This document shows, in pieces, positions 23,701 to 34,392 of a DNA stretch of 64,000 nucleotides (positions are counted from its first letter, which is position 1; the number at the start of each line of letters is the position of its first letter). This DNA is from Physcia stellaris (taxonomy: Eukaryota; Ascomycota; Lecanoromycetes; Caliciales; Physciaceae), in contig JABSSW010000001.1 of assembly GCA_018902385.1 (NCBI GenBank), forward strand, positions 62,001 to 126,000, given 5' to 3'. Under the pieces are notes generated by a model. It was not told the origin of the DNA. It was given only the letters and a program-made list of their open reading frames with translations, and made no database searches. Both the position numbers and the translations under genes were made by a program.

Positions 23701-24052
23701 ACACCAAAGAGCTGTTGACGATCCCTTGCGCATCTACAACTGCGTCAATCCGAGACCCTCATCTTGGACGGCGCTGACATCTGCACTTAGCAGATCTCTC
23801 CCTGGGGCAAGGGTCGTCCCGCTAAAGGAGTGGGTGGATGTCCTAGAGACATATGAGCCTAGCGAGAAGCATCTACGTGACATGCCAGCGCTCAAACTGT
23901 TAGCTTTTTTCCAGGCTTTGGTCAAGTATCAGGAGTGTGGTGCCAGTCCGGTCTTCGCGGTCAACAACACCATGCAAGCAAGCCAGACCATGGCCACACT
24001 ACAAGCGATAGACGAACCGCTTTTAGAGCAATGGATTGAGCAGCTCATCTAG
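20786..24052 (+). CDS. NRPS-like carboxylic acid reductase (A-T-R)
   Basis: Two exons, 20786-21550 and 21611-24052, give 1068 residues. The adenylation domain covers about 20-530, with HSSGSTGNPK near 198-207, MYGSAEAGQ near 350-358 and WRTGD near 418. The carrier domain has DLFELGFNSEK with the phosphopantetheine Ser at 608. The C-terminal thioester reductase starts with TGSTGSLGSTLLP near 697 and has Tyr858-x3-Lys862 in GYGESK. There is no condensation domain. Enzymes of this layout activate a carboxylic acid with ATP, load it on the carrier arm and release it with NADPH as an aldehyde. Fungal examples include AscB and StbB, which reduce aryl acids, and the Lys2-like reductases. The track frame begins at TTG 20774; the first ATG is 20786. 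Its stop codon lies 18 bases from that of the convergent P450. Substrate unknown. Confidence 0.92.
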
Positions 24053-24070
24053 AAATTGATTTATACTCCC

Positions 24071-25961
24071 CTACGCTAGTCTAAAATACAAATCATGTCC
24101 TTCTTCTAAACCTCCCTCCTCGTGAAAACAAGCCTCAACCCGCCCGGCGCGGCCGTAAACTGATCTCTCATCTTCCCCTCCACATCCTCCCCCACTCTCC
24201 CCCGGCGCAAAGCCTACATGATACCTGCCCACCAGCAGCGCAGCGACATACCTCAACTCGCTCAGCGCCAAATTCTTCCCAACGCACGAATACCGCCCCT
24301 GCGAAAACGGCGCAAACGCTTTCCTATTCCTTACCATCTCGGGACGGCTGTACCACCGCTCGGGCACGAATTGCTCTGCATCCTCGAAGCAGCTCTCCAG
24401 CCTCCCGATCGTGAAGCGCGGCGCCACGATCGTGGTGCCGCCCGGGATGTACGTGTCCGCGATGGTGAGGCCCTGGGGCGGCGTCTCGCGGTAGCCGCCT
24501 GAAGGGACGGGCGGGTGGATGCGGAGGGTTTCGTTGATGATGCCGTTGAGGTGCGGGAGGTCTTGGAGGGCTTGGCTGTTGGTTAGGTCGATGCCTGCGA
24601 GCTCGGCGTGCAGTTTGTCGGCGTGGGCGGGGTGGCGGGCGAGTTCGTAGAAGAGGAAGACCAGGGTCGGCGCTACGGTGTCGCTGGGAGATTGTTAGTG
24701 GTTGGAGGAGTATTTGGGGTGGAGGGGGAACGAGCCTTCCTGCGATGATGATGGCGATCGAGTCGCCGTTTAGCCAGTGGCGGTCTTGTTCGAGGGTGTT
24801 GTTTTTTATGGAGGCGTCGATGAGATAGGAAGAAACGTCTAACCTATCGGGCTCCATCTGCGGGTTTTACTGTCAGTCCAGAGTCATGGAGATTTGGAAA
24901 GGGCAGGAGTACACTAATGCGATCCGTCATACGCTTCTTACACCAATTCATCATCGAATGCCAGTCCTTAACAACCCAATACCCCGGGATAAGACTAAAT
25001 CCGATCTGCGCCAGCCAGGGCACAGGACTCAGAGGTCCCAGCAAACTCATCGCTCTACGCAGCAGTAGCACCACGTGATGCCACTTCTCGTCTCGCAGCA
25101 TGTCGAAAGATTTCGCAAACGCGAAATCGCCCATCACGTCGAAGCTGAACCAATAGAACCATGCGGTCACATCGACGCTATGCCCCTGCTTGGCAGATTT
25201 GGCAATATGCTCTTCTAGATAGGTGGCATATGATCGGATGCGTTCGTCGTACTGCGCCAGTGCTATTGCGCTGTTAGTCTTTAGGCGGGACAGCGAAAGT
25301 AGTGCTGTGATCTGATTACCCTTTTTAGTGAACCCATGATCCCAGATTCTTCGTCTTTGATCATGCGCGGGCTTGTCGCGTGTGGTGTTGACTGCGACCT
25401 CTGGCAGGAGGAAATCATACCATACAGCCTTACTACAAGTATTCCCGGGGCCATCAGTCGCTGCGAAGACGTCAGGGTGGAAGATGGTAATCTCATTGGG
25501 GCCTTTGTGCCGTTTTAGCCCTTCCACCCAAAATGAAGAAGGGGTCAAGGGCCACTATCACCTGTTCGTACGAAATTTCCATATTTCTTATGCAATTCGT
25601 CGAGAACGATGTGGTTCTGAGACGATGACGATATACACCTTTCTACATGCCAGAACTTCGAAACCCGAGCCCAGAATGGCCCTGGGAAATTTCTCAGACG
25701 GTGAAAGACTGTTCTATAGACGACCAAGCTGGCGAGCAAAGAAAGTGCGTAGATGCCAACTATGAGTAAAGCACTTTCCAGTCGTTCGGTAGCACTACCA
25801 CTGCTATATCGAAGTTCTTCCACACATGTAATCAAAGTAAGGACGAGATAGATGCGTAGAAGTCGCGGGGCTTGCATATGCCATTCGCCAGAGATGAAGA
25901 GGAGATTATGGGACGCGATGCCTGCGGCAGCCGCCAGTATGGGTTTCGTTGATAAATGCAT
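24071..25961 (-). CDS. Cytochrome P450 with three-helix N-terminus
   Basis: Five exons (25961-25562, 25502-25320, 25262-24913, 24857-24736, 24683-24071) join in phase to 555 residues. The N-terminus holds about three hydrophobic helices before the FPGPFWAR hinge, longer than the usual single anchor. P450 landmarks are the I-helix IIIAGSDTVAP (split by intron 4), ETLR in NETLRIHPPVP, the PERW motif FVPERW and the haem loop FSQGRYSCVG with Cys485. The phase and the AGSDT motif are met only if intron 4 uses a GC donor (AAG|GC...CAG), and intron 3 needs a GTACTC donor, so both joins deserve a check. It should be an ER monooxygenase of the biosynthetic block. It is convergent with the NRPS-like gene and divergent from the UbiA gene. 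Confidence 0.85.
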
Positions 25962-27408
25962 CTTGGAATCGTCAAAGTCTGAATTAGTTTCTATGCTGCA
26001 ATCAATCGACTACGACTTTTTCGTCATAATTTGAGGAGACACCGCGGGATGCAAACACTACATTACTATCTTAATATGCCAAGACGCAGGACTCCAGGGA
26101 TGCCTCCGAATGCCCAGCTCCCAGTGCACTCGTCTCAGTGTGCGCTCGCTAGTCCGGATTAATGATATCTTTTTCTGAAATTTGCTGCGGATCAACTAGC
26201 CCAGTTACTGCCGCAGAAGGGTAACTCTAGAGAATTGTCGAATGTGTGAGTAAGGCAGAGGATCATTGAAACGAAACCGTTTTCCAGTACTTGTCTACCC
26301 GTGCCTTTGGTAGTGCGCTATCGTGAATCATAAACTTTGGCTGGACTCATCGAGGAGGCGCAAAACGATCTGCCTCGTCTGAAACATGATGTAGCCGGTG
26401 GCTGCGGACCTTAGTCGGTGATAGGGTAGATTGAGATATCGAGTGTGATTCAGGAGCTGCCGCCCCTTCCTGCCAAACTATTTCGGCCCATAGAAGAAAC
26501 TAGTTTGAACTACGGCGAGCAGCAAGCCTAGTTGTTAGCTTGAATGAGGACCCGGTGCTGGGAACTGGTGCTGAAGGCTGTACCCTAGCGTCGTCGGATT
26601 CCTTCCGTTAGAGATTCTTGGGAAGGATTACACCAGCCCATATCGTCCATTGAGGCGTAGTGAGGAAATTTTTTCACGTGCCAGTCATCGGTGCATCAGC
26701 TGAACGAGTCTCTCGTCCACTTACCTGTCAAAGTTCCACGACCACAGCCTCGTCATGCGAGATGATTGGTGCATCTGTTCTACGCCGAAGGAAATGCCAG
26801 CTCGGGCGATTTAATCATGCAGGAGGTCTGCAATGCGAGTGAATAATGGGTTGACAATCCATGGCAAAATGAAGCACGATGGATCGTGCATCCTTCCGTT
26901 GAAGCAATTTTGAGCGAGGAGTAGGGGTCAGAATATTCTGTCGGCAATGAACACCAACAACGATAGATCTGCTTCTAGCGATGACCTTGAGTTTGATTGC
27001 TTCACTACCCCTTCCTTCGTGGCCGTGCTCTTTTTTTGTGGTTCACCCTTCAAGGCAGCAAGCCTACTTTCAAATGCGCCTCTCGGTCTCGGCTTCTCAT
27101 TGATCGATTTCTAGGCTACTTGCGCGTTTCTAATTCGATCTCGTTTTAGATCTCTTTCAAGCAGATTACGTGTCTAGAATAGCCTGACCAGAGTTGATGC
27201 GTCGATATGGATTTTCCGCAGGGGCCACAAGACACGATCCGTTACCAGCAGCTCTTCCAAAGAGAAATGTTCAAATCCCTTGCCCTTGCACTCGTAGACG
27301 CTTACATTTAAGCAAGGTATCGCCTTGATCACGATTGGTAAGCAGTTCGGATCTTCCTTGTACAGTCACATAAGCATTGCTGATCAGGAATAGAAGTTAT
27401 TAGCCATT
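25962..27408. other. Divergent promoter region (P450 / UbiA enzyme)
   Basis: About 1.45 kb between two divergent cluster genes. Frames are short. One CGG-N7-CCG element lies at 26595-26607, which could be met by chance. No gene recognised. Confidence 0.5.
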
Positions 27409-28392
27409 ATGCAGCGACATCGTTCTCGTTTAGCAGCGCTCAAGTGTCGGTTTTGCTCGGTCTTTGAAGGGATACCTATTGAAACGTATGATTTGATTTC
27501 TCGGCGACTAGACAGAGGTTCTTACCATCTGACGACCATATGGCTCTTCACACTTAGCGACTTGAAGACTATTGCAGGACCCCAGACTATCTTCGGGATC
27601 CTCAATGGCTTCCATGCTCCGATATTCGAGATCGCCGCCACCTCATCTATAACACCTAGAGGAATGCTATGCACGGCATTCTGGACTTACATAAATCTTC
27701 TCCCCTTTCTTATTGATAACCAGCGACAGCCAGCTTCTGTCGAAGAAGACAGACTAAACAAACCATGGCGACCGATGCCATCCAAAAGACTCGCACCACA
27801 ACAAGCAAAATTACTGATGTTTCTCCTGTATACAGTCGCTTTCTTTGCAAGCCTGTGTCTAGGCGGTTTACGGCAATGCGTGAGCCTGATGGTGCTAGGG
27901 TACTGGTACAATGATCGCGGAGGTGCGGCAAATTGCTTCAGTCGAAACTTCATCAATGCTTGTGGGTTCGTCTGCTTCGCATCAGGCGCCTTGGAAGTCG
28001 CTCTTGGGACTGTTCTGCCGATGAAACCGGTACTCTTCAAATGGCTTCTGGTAATTGGGGGTGTAGTCTTCTCGACTGTACAGCTACAAGACATGTACGA
28101 CCAAGCTGGAGACCGAGCTTGTGGACGTCAGACTCTACCTCTGCTTGTTGGAGACGCGACCAGTAGATGGATGACGGCACTACCAGTAATTTTTTGGTCA
28201 TTCTTCAGCCCATGGTTTTGGAGTGTACACGCCCTTGAGTGGATGCTCTTCACCACTATGGGACTTGTCATTGCGTCTAGGACATTGACGATGAGAGATG
28301 TCTCTGACGACAAGACAACTTTCAAGATTTGGAATGCATGGATGGTCTTTCTGTACACGCTGCCAATCATAAGTCACATACGCAGTAATTAG
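27409..28392 (+). CDS. UbiA-superfamily membrane enzyme (terpene cyclase or prenyltransferase)
   Basis: Single exon of 327 residues, ATG 27409. The protein is polytopic with about seven or eight membrane helices. The first prenyl-diphosphate motif region is DNQRQPASVEEDRLNKPWRP at 103-122 (N104, E113, D114). The second is DMYDQAGDRACGRQTLP at 228-244 (D228, D231, D235), so both Mg/diphosphate sites look complete. The NQ...ED.xNKPWRP form differs from the NDxxDxxxD of Coq2-type aromatic prenyltransferases. As far as I recall, it is the form of a fungal UbiA branch that includes Fma-TC, the membrane-bound bergamotene synthase of fumagillin biosynthesis. I therefore lean to a farnesyl-diphosphate cyclase, with a prenyltransferase as the alternative. 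It is probably the skeleton-forming enzyme of the cluster. Confidence 0.85.
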   Translation: MQRHRSRLAALKCRFCSVFEGIPIETYDLISRRLDRGSYHLTTIWLFTLSDLKTIAGPQTIFGILNGFHAPIFEIAATSSITPRGMLCTAFWTYINLLPFLIDNQRQPASVEEDRLNKPWRPMPSKRLAPQQAKLLMFLLYTVAFFASLCLGGLRQCVSLMVLGYWYNDRGGAANCFSRNFINACGFVCFASGALEVALGTVLPMKPVLFKWLLVIGGVVFSTVQLQDMYDQAGDRACGRQTLPLLVGDATSRWMTALPVIFWSFFSPWFWSVHALEWMLFTTMGLVIASRTLTMRDVSDDKTTFKIWNAWMVFLYTLPIISHIRSN

Positions 28393-29441
28393 AATTGAAA
28401 TCTGCCTAGCCTGGAGCTGGCAAGTCAATGTCACCCCTTGATCACGTTCCCAGGTCTTCATGAATGACACGAACATCAGACACGACTTCTTAGACTTTTG
28501 ATGTAAAGGTACTACCGAGGCGACCAGCTGATGTTATCGTGCTGAGGTGAAAACACACTTTTTTGCTCCAGTCGTCCACATTGACTGTCGTAATTTACAG
28601 TAAGCGCTATATTAGCGCCTTTAAGCGCCGTTACGGCTGGTGTAACACGAGATCCTTCCGCGCCGTTGCAACGTCATTCAAGCATCAAGTACGGACTATC
28701 GGCGGCTAACGACAAGCAGAACTTCTAGACTAACTTCTACAGCACAGCCACCACCATGAAAGTATGATCCCTCGATTGGATATATCTGCTCACGCTGACT
28801 GCATTAATCCATTTGGGTGAGAAGTAGCAGGGTACGGCTTATCGGTCTACATATGCCTGAAGGGGGATGTTTTGCGAAGGATTACCTTGGCTCTGATGCT
28901 TTGCATTAGTCCCAGAGGTGACCATGGCGATTGGCGACTGCCAACCGAGTCACAGCATTCGGACTTACGAAGCAGCTATCCACGCCGAAACTGCAACATA
29001 GCCTTTGTGTCATGGATCCAAGCAACCATCTTTGCTGGCTCCGGTTCGCTTTCTAAGAATAAGGTGTCGCGAACTACTCTCCGGATGCCTAAACTCAAAG
29101 ACAGTCGTCCGTGATACGGAGTACGGCTCCCCGGATTACGTGCTTCCCATCGATTGCTAGCCGTCTTCCTTCAGCCCAGACTAAGTCTGAAACGCTGTGC
29201 TGCATCTTGGCAGCCATCTCAAATTAACCAATATGCACCCGTCATACGACCCTAACGGAGCTGAAGAGGATCCTTCAGGAGTGGTCTGTGCCATTCGAAC
29301 TGCCTCTGGTGGATTCAGCATGTCAGCGGGTCTTAAAGTCCTGCTGCGACAGTCAGATTGCGAACCGGATCCATCTTTTGACGAATCGCTCTACTCATTC
29401 CTTTGTTACTGCTGATCTGCCTCGTTCCACGTCTCGCAGAA
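28393..29441. other. Intergenic stretch with phased AGCGC repeats
   Basis: About 1 kb upstream of the SAT4-like gene. It contains the AGCGC triplet described separately; otherwise no gene or repeat. Confidence 0.5.
28603..28629 (+). promoter_or_regulatory. Three AGCGC elements at 10-11 base spacing
   Basis: AGCGC occurs at 28603, 28614 and 28624, each preceded by TA or TT, with starts 11 and 10 bases apart. This is about one DNA turn, so the three copies would face the same side of the helix. It may be a binding array for the downstream or upstream cluster gene; no factor is known to me for this motif here. Confidence 0.3.
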
Positions 29442-30846
29442 ATGGCTGTTCTACGGCCTCAAGGTGGAGGCATTACTCTGGTCGTTTTCGTATCGATCTT
29501 CATTCCGCTTTGTATCACGTCCACGTGCTTGCGTATTTGGGCCAGGAGGATCAAAAGAAAGCAGCTTGAGATCAATGACTACGCGGTAATAGTCGCCACG
29601 GTATGCGCTGTCCCGGCCAACTTCTGGGCCCTATTGATGTCTGTATAGGTCCTCGCAGTTACAAATGCGTGTCTTACACTTTCGGGTATGGTCCCCGCTT
29701 GTATTGATGCATTATCACTAACAGCTTGTAGCTGTCGTCAATGGGGAGTTGGACAGCATCAGCAGGATGTACTCCCAGTCATGCAAACCTTACTGAAGGT
29801 ACATAATGTCCCTGCCGTATCGCGACACCTTCGGCTGACTCAAAGAGATCACACTTGCATTGGCTTTGGTCTGGACATTGGCGAACACAGCTGTCAAAAT
29901 ATCCATCTTACATCTATACATCTCCATATTCCGGGTCAGACACTTTCGATGGGCCTCGTACGCTGTTATGGTCCTGACTGGAGGTTATTGTTTAACGAAC
30001 ATCTTGCAAAACTTACTTATCTGTCGACCACTGGCATACAATTGGGATAAGACGATCGATGGCCACTGTGCAAGTGTAGATGATCCATATTTGGCCTCGG
30101 CGATCATCAATATGGGCATTGACGTTATAATTATTATCCTACCTATGCCGATGCTGTGGAGTCTGCAGCTACCTACCCGCAAGAAAGTAGCGCTGACAGC
30201 GATTTTGGAATGGGAACTTTGTGAGTCACAGCTTTTTTCTTTCACTTGTCATCCTTTGGAGGTTCCCTCGGATAGGTTTGGAAGAATTCTCCAATTGTAG
30301 AGTGGGTCGTGCCGGCTTGCCCAAAGCTGTTCCCTTTATGGCGACATTGATTTATTCCCTGTGCCTGCTATTGAAGCCAACGTCAGACAAAGTAAAGTAA
30401 AAACTGACGGACTAATGCGCCAAAACAGGATCTGTGTTCTTTCTGCTGTACGCATCAAGTCTATAGTGGACTTAGACCTCTTGGACTTTAGCTACAGCGT
30501 GGTTCCAGATGGAGTTTACAGCGTGCTCGAGCCCTGCTTGGGCGTTATCAACGCATCCCTACCTGTCCTCCAACCTGTCACCGAGAAGCTAGCTACAAGC
30601 AAGCTTTTCTCCCGACTTAAGGGATCATTGATGTCCAGCTCACGGAACCAACAACCCAAGAAAGCAAGCGACTGGTCAGTCCCTCACAGTGAGAGCTCGG
30701 AACCAGGTGCTTTCCATCGTTTGGACGACCAACGCAGTACAGACGACCATGTCCCACTCACTGAAGTTGTCGTTACGCCGAACCGAGCTATCAGGAAGAC
30801 GACTGACCTTCAGGTGGTTAAATCGCTTCCTGGGGGTTCTCTATAG
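29442..30846 (+). pseudogene. SAT4/PTH11-like rhodopsin-domain membrane protein, frame damaged by one base
   Basis: The product is a seven-helix protein of the fungal rhodopsin-domain (SAT4-like) family. Likely exons are 29442-29600, 29649-29685, 29725-29798, 29848-30220 and 30429-30846; the 39-nt second intron is in frame and may instead be retained. Family features include the GVGQH segment after helix 2, VWTLANTAVKISIL in helix 3, MLWSLQLPTRKKVAL, CVLSAVRIKSI and SVVPDGVYSVLEPCLG in helix 7. At 30201-30210 the reading leaves the family pattern. One more base in the TTTT run would give the expected IFGMGTL, matching the phase of the next exon. So this copy has lost a base or the assembly has an error. 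Such proteins often sit in biosynthetic clusters; their role is unclear. Confidence 0.7.
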
Positions 30847-31923
30847 GCCTGCTACTAAAGTCAATCACGATGACCGGTTTTTGTGTACTAAACTATTTAT
30901 ATCCATATGCAAGAGTCAATGTGGCATCGCATGTGCTTTTTTGTAATTTGTAGCTATTATACGAGTGCGATGTACGATATGCGATCAGGCCATGGTCACC
31001 ACGGTTTGATCAGATGTACAATTATCCAGTGTACCCCAAATCGCATCTAGCTGAGTTTGTCTCAACATAGTCTTGACACTACGGAAGATGGGCTGACGCC
31101 AAGGTACTCGTACCATATCTTCTGTGCACAAGTGGTCGTGAGATACCCTCGCCGAGTCTTGACGGCGGAGACTGCTCGCGCAAGCTGTTGGACCATACCT
31201 AGTCTTCCACTCTACGCCTCTGACAGTACTGTACCAGATAGTCTACAAGTCAGGTGACAAACCATAAAAGGACACACCTTTGACCGAACTTGTGTCGCCT
31301 GGACATCAGCTGATCCTGCCAGCTAAATTGAGTTTCGTTCATGATCGTGCGGTCAAGACAGGATCATCGTGCATGTCAGCTGGAAGTCGCTAATGCCAAG
31401 CTAATTTGAAGGATGATGTTTGCGCCGCGAAGCCGGACGTTAGCTCCATGAGCTAGCAGATCCTATCGAACACATGCCTGGACCGTACTAGTCCTGTGAA
31501 CTGCCCGGTTCTTCGCCAAACGGGGATAGAACAGGTATGTTGAAATTTTGGCTCCTCCGCATCCCTCGGCGGCGAGGTGATGGTGGCGGTGGCATGGCTT
31601 CGAAAATCAAAACCGACGTTTGGCGAAGAATCGGAAGGTGCCAGTATCTGCTACCGACTGTTCCTTAGCTTACGTAGCGACTACTGCAGCTCCTTTGACT
31701 TCTGCTGTAGTGCGACAGCACTCAGCCTCAGCCGTAGGCACGACTCGACTTGCACGGAGACAATCAGGCCCTAGACCGCTTCAGTCACTAACGAGCTCGA
31801 CCTGGGATGCAATGCGATTGACAGCTTCTACAGATCGTTGAGCCCTACAACATCTGTCAATTGGAACGCCCAAATTCACTTCATAAAATTCGTAGACTAA
31901 AGTTCGCGTCTACATCAACTGAT
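30847..31923. other. Gene-free stretch
   Basis: About 1.1 kb upstream of the second P450. Only short chance frames; promoter of the P450 presumably at its right end. Confidence 0.55.
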
Positions 31924-34000
31924 ATGGAGAACCTTTGGACGAGCCTCAGGACAGCACTCTTTGATACTCCATTGAAAAGTCTCTGCTACCTGAATTTCGG
32001 GCTCTTCATCGGGGTATGGCATTCCATCGGCTTAATCTGATCTTGACCCTGCTTGTTGACCTCCACTATTAGACTCTTCTTTTCCTCGTTATCAAAGGCA
32101 TCTACAACGTCTACTTCCACCCACTTCGAAAATATCCAGGGCCATGGTACGCCCGTGCATCACGCCTTCCATTCCTCTACCAACAGGTCACGGGGAACCT
32201 CCCTCACGGCGTTCGCGCGTGGCACGAAAAGTATGGCGACGTTATACGCATCGCGCCGAACGACTTGTCGTATATCAAAAGCCAGGCTTGGTTCGATATT
32301 CACGGTACGTAAAAGACCTAGTGATTATATGAACCATATGTTTAATATCTAGTATCTAGGCCATCGAACAACTAACAAGAACGGTTGGTTCGAGAGAGAT
32401 CCAAGTGTGTATCCGCCTTTGCCTAATCGAGCGCCATCGATAGTAAGTCACTTGGAAGACTAGGGAGGTATGCATTTGATGACCGTTCGATAGCTCCTCT
32501 CTAGCGAGACCGATCATAGTCGCTTTCGCCGCTTGCTGTCTCATGCCTTCTCAGGTAAATAAATGCGCGGGACTCCCCATTCTGTGCCCTGTTGACTGGC
32601 TTGTAGAGAAGGCATTGCGCGAGCAAGAACAGCTGATACAATCCCACATCGACACACTGCTATCTAAGCTCCATGAACAGGTCGACGGCCCTACTCAAGG
32701 CCGCGTCAACATTGTAAGAATCCTCACTAGCTTCAGTATCCCAAAATTCTGATCCTCAATGCCTCAATCCAGTCAAGCTGGCTAAACTTCATCACCTTCG
32801 ACATCGTCGGGGATCTCGCCTTCGGGGAGCCATTCGGCTGTCTCAAAGCCGGCAAAGTCCATCCATGGGTTGAGATCATGTTTTCCTCGCTCAGAGACAT
32901 TGTCTATCTCGCCGCGCTGGCGCATCTCCCGCGTCCGATTTTCAAAGGCATCGTCGCCTTGATGAGCTACTTCATGCTGGGCGATTTGCAGAAAGACAAA
33001 GATTTTTCGGCTAAGAGGGTTGCGAAGCGTCTGGAGCAAGGGACCAACCGTAGTGATTTCGTGTCTCCGATCCTTAGGTGCGTCCCCTGGATGCTCGCAC
33101 AGACTCTGAGCTGGAGATGGAAAGCTAGCTAATCGGATCCAGAGCCAACGATGAAAAAGGTATGACAGTCCCTGAGATCGAGTCCTCGTTCAACATCATC
33201 ATCGTAGCCGGTACGTCTTTCTCTTCCTCTTCCCTTCCCCAATCTCTCCCCTCCTTCTACCCCTCCCAATCCCCCAACTAACCCCCTCCCCCAGGCTCCG
33301 AAACAACAGCAACCCTCCTCTCAGGCGCCCTCTACCACCTCCTCACGCACCCCACCACCCTCCACCACCTCCTCTCCGAACTCCGCACCGCCTTTCCCCC
33401 CTCCACCCCCATAACCTTCTCCGCAGTGCAAAACCTGCCCTACCTAAACGCCGTGCTCGAAGAATCCCTGCGGATCTACCCCCCCTCCGCCTTCGCGCAA
33501 GCCCGCGTCGTCCCGCCCGAAGGCGCCGTCGTGTGCGGGGAGGCGCTGCCGCCGGGGACGAGCGTGGGTGTCGCGACGCTGGCGGCGGCGACGTCGGGAC
33601 GGAATTGGAGAGGGGCGGGGGAGTTTAGGCCTGAGCGGTGGTTGGATGGGGAGTGGGGGGGAGTGGGAGGGGATGATCGGAAGGCGATGCAGCCGTTTTT
33701 GGTCGGGCCGAGGAGTTGTATTGGGAGGAAGTGAGTGCTCTTGTTCTCTTGTTTTTTTGTTTCCCTGATCGGTCTCTTTGATGGTCGAAATTATGGAGAA
33801 TGCACGGCGTGGGACTGATGTGTGCATATAGTCTCGCCTACGCCGAGATGCGCCTCATCCTCACCCGCCTGCTGCTCGAATTCGAGTTCGAGCTTTGTGA
33901 CGACAGTCGGGGGTGGAATGTAGGGCAGCGGTTCTACCTGCTGTGGGAGCGACCGCCGTTGTATATGCGTTTGCGGCGATCGGATAGAGCGAAGGCTTGA
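31924..34000 (+). CDS. Cytochrome P450 (CYP65/Tri11-like type)
   Basis: Nine exons (31924-32013, 32073-32304, 32360-32442, 32494-32554, 32607-32713, 32773-33077, 33143-33210, 33295-33730, 33832-34000) join in phase to 516 residues. One N-terminal membrane anchor precedes the hinge YPGPWYAR. Landmarks are HSRFRRLLSHAFS in the C-helix region, the I-helix VAGSETTAT, EESLRIYPP, FRPERW and the haem loop FLVGPRSCIGRN with Cys457. The overall pattern recalls fungal CYP65-type enzymes such as trichothecene C-15 hydroxylase. It looks functional. It is the right-most recognisable enzyme of the biosynthetic block. Exon 8 is very C-rich before about 33530 and very G-rich after it, and the intron before it is a pyrimidine tract. 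Confidence 0.9.
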
Positions 34001-34392
34001 AGAGGTTGGAATGTGGCGGATGTGCGTGACAGTCGTTTCAGCATTTGTGGAGTGATGTGCGTTGGTTGATTGTGGTCGTTAGTCATATGCGGAGAACAGG
34101 TCTTAAAGCTTGAAAGAGTCGAAACCGGACTTTGGTGTCTGACATTATAAGTTCACGACTCACCTTTAATGCCTCGCGGATATTTGTCGAACCTTCCTAG
34201 ATTATTGAAAGCAGGATCCTGACTTCGGGCGAAGGAATTTCCCGTCCTGCATATTCAACAAGCGATCGAAACATGCGCACCACTTCTTAAGAGCGAGAAT
34301 GTTCCCAGGCACTCGATGCGCCTATTTCATAGCCGCTGACTGCTTCTAAAAGCCCCGATGTACTACCATCTCCGTGTAACATCAACCTCTTC
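34001..34392. other. Short intergenic stretch
   Basis: Nothing coding recognised between the P450 and the small secreted protein gene. Confidence 0.6.

Noticed and set aside
26595-26607. CGG-N7-CCG as a Zn2Cys6 factor site in the P450/UbiA promoter
   Set aside because: One copy in 1.45 kb is expected by chance and no such factor is encoded here.
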